Origin: JAJYVT01 sp035534455 | Lineage (GTDB): Bacteria > Actinomycetota > Acidimicrobiia > Acidimicrobiales > RAAP-2 | Reading direction: 5' to 3' | DNA length: 64,000 nucleotides | Assembly: GCA_035534455.1 (NCBI GenBank) | Contig: DATLRV010000055.1 | Span: 1-64,000 of the forward strand | Part shown: in pieces, positions 45,168 to 52,906 of the stretch | How the letters are laid out: each line of letters begins with the position of its first letter | How positions within the stretch are numbered: position 1 is the stretch's first letter | Notes under the pieces: model-generated | Seen by the model: the letters and a program-made list of their open reading frames with translations, nothing else | Database searches by the model: none | What the model was told of the DNA's origin: nothing | Position numbers and translations under genes: made by a program

Positions 45168-46436
45168 TCACCGCGCGACGAGCAGGTGGTGGTCCCGACG
45201 GCCACGCCGCAGCACGACGTACCGGTCGTGGAGGAGGTCCGCGGGACCGAGCTCGTACCCCTCGTCCTGCACGCGGCGGTTGTTCACGTAGGCACCTCCC
45301 TGGGTGATCGCCCGCCGTGCCTCGCTGCGAGAGGCGACCAGACCCGCCGACACCAGGACGTCGACGAGACGCACCTCTGCGCGCACGAGCGCGTCGCGCT
45401 CGACCATGCTCGACGGAGCGTCACCGACCACGTCGAGGAGGGTCTGCTCGTCGAGGGAGGCGATCTCCTCGCCGAACAACGCCCGAGACGTGCGCACCGC
45501 GTGCGCTGCCTCGATCTCCCCGTGGACGAGCCTGGTGACCTCGATCCCGAGCGCGTGCTGGGCGGCACGGCGCTCAGGGTGCTCCGCGGTCTGCCGATCG
45601 AGCTCCTCGAGCGTCGCGTGGTCGAGGAACGTCAGGTATCGCAGCCACGCGCCGACGACGGCGTCCTCGGCCTGGAGGAGGAATTGGTACAGGCGGAACG
45701 GGCTCGTGAGCGCAGGGTCGAGCCAGACCGCGCCCGACGCCGTCTTGCCGAACTTCGTGCCGTCCGCCTTCACGACGAGGGGCGTGGTCATGCCGTGGAC
45801 CGGCTTCGTCGAGAGCTTGCGGACGAAGTCGACCCCCGCCGTGATGTTGCCCCACTGGTCCCTTCCCCCGACCTGCAGCTCGCACCCGTAGTCCTCGTGC
45901 AACCGAAGGAAGTCGTAGGCCTGCAGGAGCATGTACGAGAACTCCGTGTACGAGATCCCCTGGTCCGGCCGCTCGAGGCGGGCTTTGACGGACTCCTTCG
46001 CCATCATCTGGTTCACGGTGAAGTGCTTGCCGACGTCACGGAGGAACTCGATCATCGACAGCTCTGCGAGCCACGCGCCGTTGTCGAGCAGCAGGCCGTC
46101 CTCCAGGTCGACGAATCGGGCGAGCTGGTTCCGGATCGCTTCGACGTTGGCCGCGAGCATCTCGCGGCTCAACAGCTGCCGCTCGTCCGTCTTGCCGCCC
46201 GGGTCGCCGATCATCCCGGTGCCGCCTCCGGCGAGCGCGATCGGGCGGTGACCGGCCCGCTGGAACCGGCGCAGCAAGGCGAGTTGGAGGAGGCTCCCGA
46301 TGTGCAGGCTCGAGAACGACGGGTCGAAGCCGATGTAGAGGGTCAGCCGATCGTTGTCGAGGCGGTCCCACAGTCGGTCGTCGGTCACCTGGTGGACCAG
46401 GCCGCGGAACCGGAGGTCCTCGGAGAGGGTCGGCAT
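45168..46436 (-). CDS. tyrS: tyrosyl-tRNA synthetase
   Basis: A class I synthetase, 422 residues. LYIGFDPSFSSLHIGSLLQL has the HIGH-type motif (HIGS), GGRDQWGNITAG binds tyrosine, and KFGKT replaces KMSKS. The C-terminal S4 domain (about 355-415, ARRAITQGGAYVNNRRV) binds the tRNA. No T-box leader seen. Confidence 0.97.
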   Translation of the reverse strand: MPTLSEDLRFRGLVHQVTDDRLWDRLDNDRLTLYIGFDPSFSSLHIGSLLQLALLRRFQRAGHRPIALAGGGTGMIGDPGGKTDERQLLSREMLAANVEAIRNQLARFVDLEDGLLLDNGAWLAELSMIEFLRDVGKHFTVNQMMAKESVKARLERPDQGISYTEFSYMLLQAYDFLRLHEDYGCELQVGGRDQWGNITAGVDFVRKLSTKPVHGMTTPLVVKADGTKFGKTASGAVWLDPALTSPFRLYQFLLQAEDAVVGAWLRYLTFLDHATLEELDRQTAEHPERRAAQHALGIEVTRLVHGEIEAAHAVRTSRALFGEEIASLDEQTLLDVVGDAPSSMVERDALVRAEVRLVDVLVSAGLVASRSEARRAITQGGAYVNNRRVQDEGYELGPADLLHDRYVVLRRGRRDHHLLVAR

Positions 46437-46538
46437 CGGTCCAGCCTGCCATACGCCGCGTACCGCGCCGTCGCACGCGAGGGCGGTCGCCGGGGCTCGA
46501 CGGTGGCGGTCCCGGCGCCACTCGCCGACCGCCTGGCG

Positions 46539-48233
46539 CTACAGGCCGATGTCCGAGAGGGCGGCCGCCACCGCCGCGTGCGCACGGTCGTGGGTCGAGA
46601 CGTTCTCGGAGCGCGACGGCACCCGCGCCCGCACGATCGAGACGCCCGGCCGGACGGTCGCGGCCCGCAGCGCCTCGTCGAGCTCGCACGGCGTGCCGGC
46701 GTCCGCCGTGTCGAGCCCGAATCCCGCCGCGACCCGCAGGACGTCGGGCTGCTGGGGCGTCGCGAAGAGACGCTCGAACGTCGACGGGTCCAGGACGTCG
46801 CGCTGGGGCAGGAACTCGAAGATCCCACCGCCGTTGTTGTCGACCACCACGATCGTGCAGCTGGCCCCCCCGGCGCGGCCCGCCGCGGAGACGAGCGCCG
46901 AGAGGTCGTGGAAGAACGCGAGGTCCCCGACGAGCGCGACGACAGGCCCACCCGAGCCGGCGGCCGCGCCGAGGGCCGTCGAGCAGACACCGTCGATCCC
47001 GTTCGCACCGCGGTTGGCCAGCACCCTCGGGGGGGAGGGCCGCGGGGGCGCGAACCACTCGAGATCCCGCACCGGCATGGACGAGGACACGACCACGGTC
47101 GCGCTGTCCGGCAGGGCGCGCACGAGCCGGCGCGCGACGCCCGGCTCGCTCAGCATCTCCTCGCCCAGCGCGTCGTCGAGCGCCTTTTGTGCGACACGTT
47201 CGGCGTCCTGCCAGCACTCGAGCCACCCCGCCGGGGCACGTGGCGCAGTCGTCTCGAGCGCCGCGTCCAGCCATGCGTCGGGGTCCGCGCGATGCACGAG
47301 CCCGACCTGCCGGTCCGGATCGTCCCACCGCCAGAACGGGTCGACCGCGAGCGCCTCCGCCCCCGCGAGGAACGCCGGGAGCGCCTTGGAGGCCCAGGGC
47401 GCGCCCAGCCGTACGACGGCGGCGGGCGAGAGCGTCGCCGGCGTGCAGCGCGCGATGGCGTCGGCCGCGGCGACGACGTGGTCGTGCGACCGACGGCATC
47501 CGGACCTGGGATCGGGGAGCACGGGCCAGCCGAGATGCTCGGCGAGCGCCAGCACCTTGTCGGGCGAACCGCACCCGGCGCCCGCGACCAGCACGCCCGC
47601 CTCTGCGGGCCAGTCCCAACCGGTCACGACGCCCCGGTCGGCCACGACCTGGTGCACCGGCTCGCCGTCGGGGCGGCCCTCGGGGAGCGGCCCCGGAGCG
47701 CCGACGAGCGGCTCGCGGAACGCCAGGTTGAGGTGCACCGGTCCCGGACCCATCGGTCCCGACTGCGCCTCGGCCGCCGCCCGCGCGCCGAGCGACCGCC
47801 AGGACCACGTCGTCTCTTCGACGGGCACACCCGGTTCCGACGACCAACGCAGGGCGTCGCCGTAGATGGCCCGCTGCTCGATCGTCTGCCCGGCGCCCAC
47901 GCCGTGCAGCTCCGGCGGGCGGTCCGCGGTGCACACGATCAACGGCACCCTGGCGTGGTGGGCTTCGACGACCGCTGCATGGAGTTCGGCGGCCGCGGTG
48001 CCGCTCGTCACGCAGAGCACGACCGGCCGCCCCGACGCGTTGGCGAGGCCCACCGCGAAGAAGCCGGCACCACGCTCGTCCAGAAGGACGTGCACGCGCA
48101 GGCCCTCGTTCCCCAAGAGCGCCAGCGCGAGCGGCGTCGACCGGGACCCCGGGCAGACCACGGCGTCGCGGACGCCGGCGCGCACCCACTCGTCGACGAG
48201 GGTCGCGCAGAACGTGGCCTGCAGTACGCTCAT
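46539..48233 (-). CDS. menD: SEPHCHC synthase (2-succinyl-5-enolpyruvyl type)
   Basis: MenD is the thiamine-diphosphate enzyme that adds 2-oxoglutarate to isochorismate in menaquinone synthesis. The 564 residues start LQATFCATLVDEWVRAGVRD, have VCPGSRSTPLALALL and TSGTAAAELHAAVVEAHHA in the PYR domain, and ALVGDLAFFHDLSAL and VVVDNNGGGIFEFLPQ for cofactor binding. ATG 48233 is only 5 bases from the menH start on the other strand. Confidence 0.96.
   Translation of the reverse strand: MSVLQATFCATLVDEWVRAGVRDAVVCPGSRSTPLALALLGNEGLRVHVLLDERGAGFFAVGLANASGRPVVLCVTSGTAAAELHAAVVEAHHARVPLIVCTADRPPELHGVGAGQTIEQRAIYGDALRWSSEPGVPVEETTWSWRSLGARAAAEAQSGPMGPGPVHLNLAFREPLVGAPGPLPEGRPDGEPVHQVVADRGVVTGWDWPAEAGVLVAGAGCGSPDKVLALAEHLGWPVLPDPRSGCRRSHDHVVAAADAIARCTPATLSPAAVVRLGAPWASKALPAFLAGAEALAVDPFWRWDDPDRQVGLVHRADPDAWLDAALETTAPRAPAGWLECWQDAERVAQKALDDALGEEMLSEPGVARRLVRALPDSATVVVSSSMPVRDLEWFAPPRPSPPRVLANRGANGIDGVCSTALGAAAGSGGPVVALVGDLAFFHDLSALVSAAGRAGGASCTIVVVDNNGGGIFEFLPQRDVLDPSTFERLFATPQQPDVLRVAAGFGLDTADAGTPCELDEALRAATVRPGVSIVRARVPSRSENVSTHDRAHAAVAAALSDIGL
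48225..48230 (+). promoter_or_regulatory. -10 box TACGCT of menH
   Basis: TACGCT lies 8 bases before the menH GTG and overlaps the start of menD coding sequence just upstream of its ATG on the other strand. Confidence 0.55.
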
Positions 48234-48238
48234 CGCAC

Positions 48239-48985
48239 GTGCTGCACATCGAGACGAGCGGCGCGGGTCCGCGCCTTGTGCTCGCGCACGGCTTCACCCA
48301 GACGAGTCGCAGCTGGGGGCGTTTCGGGGCGCTCGTCGGCGTCGGACGCGAGCTCGTGCGTGTGGACCTCCCCGGCCACGGAGGTTCGGACGCGGTGCGC
48401 GCAGACCTCGTCGAGAGCGCGAGATTGCTCGCCGCCGCCGCGTCGGCGCGGGGCGAGGCGTTCGATCTGCTCGGGTACTCCCTGGGGGCGCGCGTCGCGT
48501 TGCACGCGGCACTGGAGCCGCCGGAGGGACTCCGCCGCCTCGTCCTGATCGGTGGTACCGGCGGCATCGGGGACCCGGCCGAGCGCGCCGCGCGCCGGGC
48601 CCGCGACGAGGCGCTCGCGACCGAGCTCGAAGCCGACCTCGACGGGTTCCTCACCCGCTGGGTCGCTGCCCCGATGTTCACGGGGGTACGGGACCCCGGC
48701 CTCGACGAGCGGCGCCGCAACTCCGCGGAGGGGCTCGCGTCCAGCTTGCGGATGGCCGGCACGGGCACCCAACAACCCGTGTGGGAACGATTGGGAACGC
48801 TGCGCGCACCACTGCTCGCTCTGGCCGGGGCCGACGACGTCCGGTTCGCACTGGCGGCCGCACGGCTCTCCCGAGGGGCGCCCGACGGCGTCTTCTCCCT
48901 CGTCCCGGGTGCGGGCCACGCCGCGCACCTCGTCCAACCGGACCTCTGCGCCCGGATCGTCCGGCAGTACCTCGACCACGCCTGA
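48239..48985 (+). CDS. menH: alpha/beta hydrolase, probable SHCHC synthase
   Basis: MenH removes pyruvate from the MenD product. The 248-residue fold has oxyanion AHGFTQTSRSWGRFG, nucleophile GYSLGARVALHAAL (Gly-Tyr-Ser-Leu-Gly), acid near LALAGADDVRF and catalytic His in VPGAGHAAHLVQPD. Position opposite menD supports the assignment; other hydrolase roles cannot be ruled out. GTG start. Confidence 0.9.
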   Translation: MLHIETSGAGPRLVLAHGFTQTSRSWGRFGALVGVGRELVRVDLPGHGGSDAVRADLVESARLLAAAASARGEAFDLLGYSLGARVALHAALEPPEGLRRLVLIGGTGGIGDPAERAARRARDEALATELEADLDGFLTRWVAAPMFTGVRDPGLDERRRNSAEGLASSLRMAGTGTQQPVWERLGTLRAPLLALAGADDVRFALAAARLSRGAPDGVFSLVPGAGHAAHLVQPDLCARIVRQYLDHA

Positions 48986-49050
48986 GCGGCGCCTTCCCGA
49001 CGGTGGCCCCGGCCGTGGAGGCGGCGGCGCCTTGCCGGGCGGCAGCGCGC

Positions 49051-49980
49051 TCACAAGAGGATCCCGACGGCGAGCAACGCCCCCACGCAGAGCTGGAGCT
49101 GACCGGTGCGTCCGAGGACGGGCAGCAGCCCCCGGCCCTCGGCGCCGTCGAGCACCGCACGCGCCGGCCGCACGGCGAGCCCGAGCGGCAACAGGGCGAG
49201 CAGGGCCCATGGGCGCGTCACCGCGACGCCGGCGACCCCCGCCGCCACCCCCGCGAGGGCGCCGACGTAGAGCCATCTGGCGCGCCCCGCGCCGACGCGT
49301 ACGGCGAGGGTCCTCTTGCCCGACACCGCGTCGCCGGCGACGTCGCGCAGATTGTTGGCCTCCAACAGCGCGGTCGACAGCAGGCCGACCGGAATGCACG
49401 CCCACCACAGCCCGAACGAGACGGCCTGGACGTACGCCGTGCCGACCGTCGCCACGACGCCGAAGAACACGAAGACGAACGCCTCCCCGAGCCCGAGGTA
49501 GCCGTACGGACGCGGACCGCCCGTGTAGAGCCAGCCGGCCCCGACGCAGGCCGCCCCGACGGGCACGAGCCACCACGTGGTCGCCGCAGCCAGCACGAGG
49601 CCGGCGACGCCCGCGACGCCGAAGCAGGCCAGCGCTGCGCTCCGGACCGACGCTGGCGCCGCCGCACCCGAGGCGACGAGCCGCAGCGGCCCGATCCTGT
49701 CCCGGGTGTCGGTGCCGCGCACACCGTCGGAGTAGTCGTTCGCGTAGTTGGTGCCGACCTGGATCGCCATCGCCACGACGAGCGCCAGGGCGGCGCGCCA
49801 CCAGATCACGACGCCCGGGCCCGCGACCGTTTGCCCACCGGCGTGCGCGCCGCTTCGCAGCCACCACCCGACGGCGGTCCCCACCGTCACGGGCACCGCC
49901 GCCGCGGCCAGCGTGCGGGGCCGTGCGCCGACCACCCACCGTGCCAGAGGCCCGGGGATCGCCGCCGGCACCGTGGTCAC
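49051..49980 (-). CDS. menA: 1,4-dihydroxy-2-naphthoate polyprenyltransferase
   Basis: MenA is an integral membrane prenyltransferase that attaches the isoprenoid tail. The aspartate motif is GTNYANDYSDGVRGTDTRDRIG, with EANNLRDVAGDAVSGKRTLAVRVG as the second. About eight to nine hydrophobic segments. GTG 49980 lies at the end of an 11-base tandem repeat that also contains the menB stop. Confidence 0.95.
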   Translation of the reverse strand: MTTVPAAIPGPLARWVVGARPRTLAAAAVPVTVGTAVGWWLRSGAHAGGQTVAGPGVVIWWRAALALVVAMAIQVGTNYANDYSDGVRGTDTRDRIGPLRLVASGAAAPASVRSAALACFGVAGVAGLVLAAATTWWLVPVGAACVGAGWLYTGGPRPYGYLGLGEAFVFVFFGVVATVGTAYVQAVSFGLWWACIPVGLLSTALLEANNLRDVAGDAVSGKRTLAVRVGAGRARWLYVGALAGVAAGVAGVAVTRPWALLALLPLGLAVRPARAVLDGAEGRGLLPVLGRTGQLQLCVGALLAVGILL

Positions 49981-50016
49981 GGGGTGGTCACGGCGAGGTC
50001 ACGGCGAGGTCACGGG
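49975..50016. repeat. 11-base tandem repeat at the menB-menA junction
   Basis: Units start at 49975, 49986, 49997 and 50008 with the core GGTCACGGCGA. On the minus strand each unit gives GTGACC. They include the menB TGA and the menA GTG. Confidence 0.85.
49977..50013 (-). promoter_or_regulatory. chain of three mini-ORFs between menB and menA
   Basis: GTG ACC TCG CCG TGA (50013-49999), the same again (50002-49988) and GTG ACC ACC CCG TGA (49991-49977) follow one another, each joined to the next by GTGA. The first overlaps the menB stop and the last overlaps the menA start. The layout would allow ribosomes to step from menB to menA. Confidence 0.5.
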
Positions 50017-50900
50017 CGCCGCGGGAACTTGGAGAAGTCCGGCGCGCGCCGCTGCACGTACGCGTTCCGACCCTCCTGCCCCTCCTCGGTCATGTAGAAG
50101 AGCATGGTCGCGTCCCCGGCGAGTTGCTGGATGCCCGCCAGGCCGTCGTCCGCGGCGTTCATCCCGCCCTTCAGCATCCGCAGAGCGATGGGGCTCAGCA
50201 TGAGGATCCGACGGCACCACGCGGCCGTCTCCGCCTCGAGGTCGTCGAGCGGCACGACCGCGTTGACCAACCCCCAGTCGAGCGCTTCGGCTGCGTCGTA
50301 CTGGCGGCAGAGGAACCAGATCTCCTTCGCACGCTTGAGCCCGACCGTCCGAGCCAGAAGGCCCGCGCCGTAGCCGCCGTCGAAGCTTCCGACCTTCGGT
50401 CCGGTCTGCCCGAAGCGCGCGTTGTCCGCGGCGATCGTGAGGTCGCACACGAGGTGGAGCACGTGGCCGCCGCCGATCGCGTACCCGGCCACGCTCGCGA
50501 CGACCGGCTTGGGGAGCCTGCGGATCTGGACCTGGAGGTCGAGGACGTTGAGCCGGCCGATCCCCTGACGGCCGACCTCGTCGTCGCCGACGTAGCCGTC
50601 GTCGCCGCGGATCCGCTGGTCGCCGCCGGAGCAGAACGCGTCGGGTCCCTCGCCGCGCAGGACGACGACCCCCACGTCGGGGTCGTCACGCGCCCGTTCG
50701 AAGGCGTCGGCGAGCTCGAAGAGGGTCTGGGGCCGGAAGGCGTTGCGCACCTCGGGCCGGGTGATCGTGATCCTCGCGATCCCCTCGGCGATCTCGTAGC
50801 GGATGTCGCGCCACTCGCCGGACGGCTCGAACGCCGGCAGCGCGAGGCTGCGCAGGTCGTCGAGAGGATCATGGGGCTTGCCGGAGATGACCGTGTCCAC
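50010..50900 (-). CDS. menB: 1,4-dihydroxy-2-naphthoyl-CoA synthase
   Basis: MenB closes the naphthoate ring. The crotonase fold has RNAFRPQTLFELADAF, FCSGGDQRIRGDDGYVGDD and the active-site SFDGGYGAGLLARTVG; the last is typical of DHNA-CoA synthases. GTG 50900 (MDTVISGK) is chosen because TAGGTT lies 8 bases before it; GTG 50906 is two codons longer. Divergent from menE. Confidence 0.96.
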   Translation of the reverse strand: MDTVISGKPHDPLDDLRSLALPAFEPSGEWRDIRYEIAEGIARITITRPEVRNAFRPQTLFELADAFERARDDPDVGVVVLRGEGPDAFCSGGDQRIRGDDGYVGDDEVGRQGIGRLNVLDLQVQIRRLPKPVVASVAGYAIGGGHVLHLVCDLTIAADNARFGQTGPKVGSFDGGYGAGLLARTVGLKRAKEIWFLCRQYDAAEALDWGLVNAVVPLDDLEAETAAWCRRILMLSPIALRMLKGGMNAADDGLAGIQQLAGDATMLFYMTEEGQEGRNAYVQRRAPDFSKFPRRP

Positions 50901-50907
50901 GGCCACC

Positions 50908-50913
50908 TAACCT
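50908..50913 (+). promoter_or_regulatory. -10 box TAACCT of menE
   Basis: TAACCT lies 8 bases before the menE GTG. It overlaps the menB -10 on the other strand, TAGGTT at 50914-50909, to form the near-palindrome CCTAACCTACC. Confidence 0.6.
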
Positions 50914-50914
50914 A
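50909..50914 (-). promoter_or_regulatory. -10 box TAGGTT of menB
   Basis: TAGGTT lies 8 bases before GTG 50900 and shares five bases with the menE -10 box. Confidence 0.6.
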
Positions 50915-50921
50915 CCGGCCG

Positions 50922-52073
50922 GTGCCGGAGCTCGTCGCCATCGATCTCCCTGGTGGAAGGGGGTTCACGGACGCGTTGCGGGCCGTGTGGGACACCGGCG
51001 ACGCCGCCGCGCCGCTCGATCCGCGCCTGCCCCCCGCTGCCCGGGCGCAGCTGCTGCAGGCGCTCGCTCCCACGAGGCTCGTCGGCTCGGACGGGACGGT
51101 GAGCGGTCTCCCGGGCGGCGTACCCGCCGAGGAGGGTGACGCGATCGTGGTTGCGACCAGCGGTTCGACGGGCGAGCCGCGCGGTGTCGTCCTCACGCAC
51201 GCCGCGATCGCGGCGAGCGCTCGTTCCACCTCCGCCCGACTCGGCGTCGACCCGTCGCGGCACCGTTGGCTCGCCTGCCTCCCACTCGCCCACATCGGGG
51301 GACTGTCCGTGCTCACGCGTGCGCTCGTCACGGGGACCCCGTGCACCGTGCTCCCCCGCTTCGACGCGGACACGGTCGCATCGATCGGCCGCCGCGGGGA
51401 CGCGACGCACGTCTCGCTCGTCGCCACGGCCCTGGCCCGCATCGACCCTGCGTCCTTCGCCTGCATCCTCCTCGGCGGCGCCGCACCACCGGTCGAGCTC
51501 CCGAGCAACGTGGTCGCGACCTACGGGATGACCGAGACCGGCTCGGGCGTCGTCTACGACGGCGTGCCGCTCGACGGCGTCGAGGTGGCCATCGGGACCG
51601 GCCGGGACGCAGAGGGAGATGCGGGCGAGGTGCTGGTCCGTGGCCCGATGTTGCTGCGCGCCTACCGCGACGGCAGCGACCCGAGGGTGCGCGGCCCCGA
51701 CGGCCGCGGCGGCTGGCTCCCGACCGGCGACGGCGGGCGGCTCGAGAACGGGCGGCTGCACGTCGACGGCAGGCTGGCCGAGGTGATCGTGAGCGGTGGA
51801 GAGAAGATCTGGCCCGTTCCCGTCGAGCGGGCCATCTCGACGCATCCGCTGGTGGCGGAGGTCGCGGTGTGGCGGCGACCGGACTCCGAGTGGGGCGAGC
51901 GGGTCGTCGCCTGGGTGGTCCCCGCCGACCCCTCGTTGCCACCGTCGCTCCCCGAGCTGTGCGACCTGGTGCGTCAGACGTTGCCGCGCTGGGCCGCCCC
52001 GAAAGAGCTCGTGCTCACCCAGCGGCTTCCCCGCACGCCGTCGGGCAAGGTGCGCCGGGGCGCCCTCACCTAG
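50922..52073 (+). CDS. menE: o-succinylbenzoate-CoA ligase
   Basis: MenE activates o-succinylbenzoate as its CoA ester. The adenylate-forming enzyme has ATSGSTGEPRGVVLTHAAI, TYGMTETGSG, WLPTGDGGRL and C-terminal TPSGKVRRGALT (catalytic Lys). 383 residues, a little shorter than usual at the N-terminus, as in other actinobacterial MenE. GTG start in the shared promoter with menB. Confidence 0.93.
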   Translation: MPELVAIDLPGGRGFTDALRAVWDTGDAAAPLDPRLPPAARAQLLQALAPTRLVGSDGTVSGLPGGVPAEEGDAIVVATSGSTGEPRGVVLTHAAIAASARSTSARLGVDPSRHRWLACLPLAHIGGLSVLTRALVTGTPCTVLPRFDADTVASIGRRGDATHVSLVATALARIDPASFACILLGGAAPPVELPSNVVATYGMTETGSGVVYDGVPLDGVEVAIGTGRDAEGDAGEVLVRGPMLLRAYRDGSDPRVRGPDGRGGWLPTGDGGRLENGRLHVDGRLAEVIVSGGEKIWPVPVERAISTHPLVAEVAVWRRPDSEWGERVVAWVVPADPSLPPSLPELCDLVRQTLPRWAAPKELVLTQRLPRTPSGKVRRGALT

Positions 52074-52093
52074 GTCGAACGAGATCTGGCGCG

Positions 52094-52861
52094 TCAGCCG
52101 ACTCCGCCCGAGGGTCGGCTGGTGGCACCACCGTCGACGACCACGACGGCGCCGGTGATCCACGACGCAACGTCGCTCAGCAGGAAGAGTGCGGCGGTCG
52201 CGACGTCGTCGGGCTCGCCGATCCGCCCCATGGGGATGCGGGAAGCGACCGCCTCCTCGTGAGGCTCCCAGAGCGCGCGGGCGAAGGAGGTCCGCACGAG
52301 CCCCGGGGCGATCGCGTTCACCCGGACGCCCGGCGCGAGCTCGTAGGCCAGCTGCTTGGTCAGGTGGATGACGGCGGCCTTCGTCGCGTTGTACCACCCG
52401 ATCCCGGGCTCGGGCCCGAGGCCCCCCACGGACGCGATGTTGAGGATCGATCCCCCCCGCTCGCGCAAGGACGTGGCGTACGCGGCCTGGCACCAGGCGA
52501 GCACGCCGAGGAGGTTCACCTCGAGCGTCTTCGACGCCCGCCCGCGGTCGATCTCGAGCAGCGGGCCGAGGTGGGGGTTCGTCGCGGCGTTGTTGACGAG
52601 GAGGTCGAGGGCGCCGAACCGCTCGACGGTCGCGTCGACGCACGCCGACGCCTGCTCGGGGTCCCCGGCGTGGGCGACATGCCAGGCCACCTCGCCGTCG
52701 AGACCCACCAACTCGAGCGCGGCGGCCTCGAGCGCGTCCGCCTTCCTCGACGAGAGCATCACCGACGCCCCGGCTTGCGCGCAGCGTCTGGCGATCGCCA
52801 GGCCGATGCCCCGGCTCGCACCGGTGACGAGCGCGACCTTTCCGTCGAGCCGTACGTCCAC
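52094..52861 (-). CDS. SDR-family dehydrogenase
   Basis: A classical short-chain dehydrogenase of 255 residues: GASRGIGLAIARR (NAD(P) binding), LVNNAATNPHLG, the Ser in NIASVGG, WYNATKAA (Tyr and Lys), and a C-terminal ATAALFLLSDVASWITGAVVVVDGG. Substrate unknown; the 3-oxoacyl-reductase type is possible. GTG 52861 with TAGGGT 8 bases upstream. Confidence 0.9.
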   Translation of the reverse strand: MDVRLDGKVALVTGASRGIGLAIARRCAQAGASVMLSSRKADALEAAALELVGLDGEVAWHVAHAGDPEQASACVDATVERFGALDLLVNNAATNPHLGPLLEIDRGRASKTLEVNLLGVLAWCQAAYATSLRERGGSILNIASVGGLGPEPGIGWYNATKAAVIHLTKQLAYELAPGVRVNAIAPGLVRTSFARALWEPHEEAVASRIPMGRIGEPDDVATAALFLLSDVASWITGAVVVVDGGATSRPSGGVG

Positions 52862-52869
52862 GGGCGCCA

Positions 52870-52875
52870 ACCCTA
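52870..52875 (-). promoter_or_regulatory. -10 box TAGGGT of the SDR gene
   Basis: TAGGGT lies 8 bases before GTG 52861. Confidence 0.6.
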
Positions 52876-52893
52876 CAGAGGGGCGCGCGCCCC

Positions 52894-52899
52894 TACCAT
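52894..52899 (+). promoter_or_regulatory. -10 box TACCAT of the DUF255 gene
   Basis: TACCAT lies 7 bases before GTG 52907, divergent from the SDR promoter. Confidence 0.55.
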
Positions 52900-52906
52900 C
52901 GAGCGG

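Noticed and set aside
46437..46538. T-box leader of tyrS
   Set aside because: The gap is about 100 bases and has no T-box consensus.
45186..48548. 1120-residue plus-strand open frame opposite tyrS and menD
   Set aside because: Shadow frame; the real plus-strand gene there is menH in another frame.
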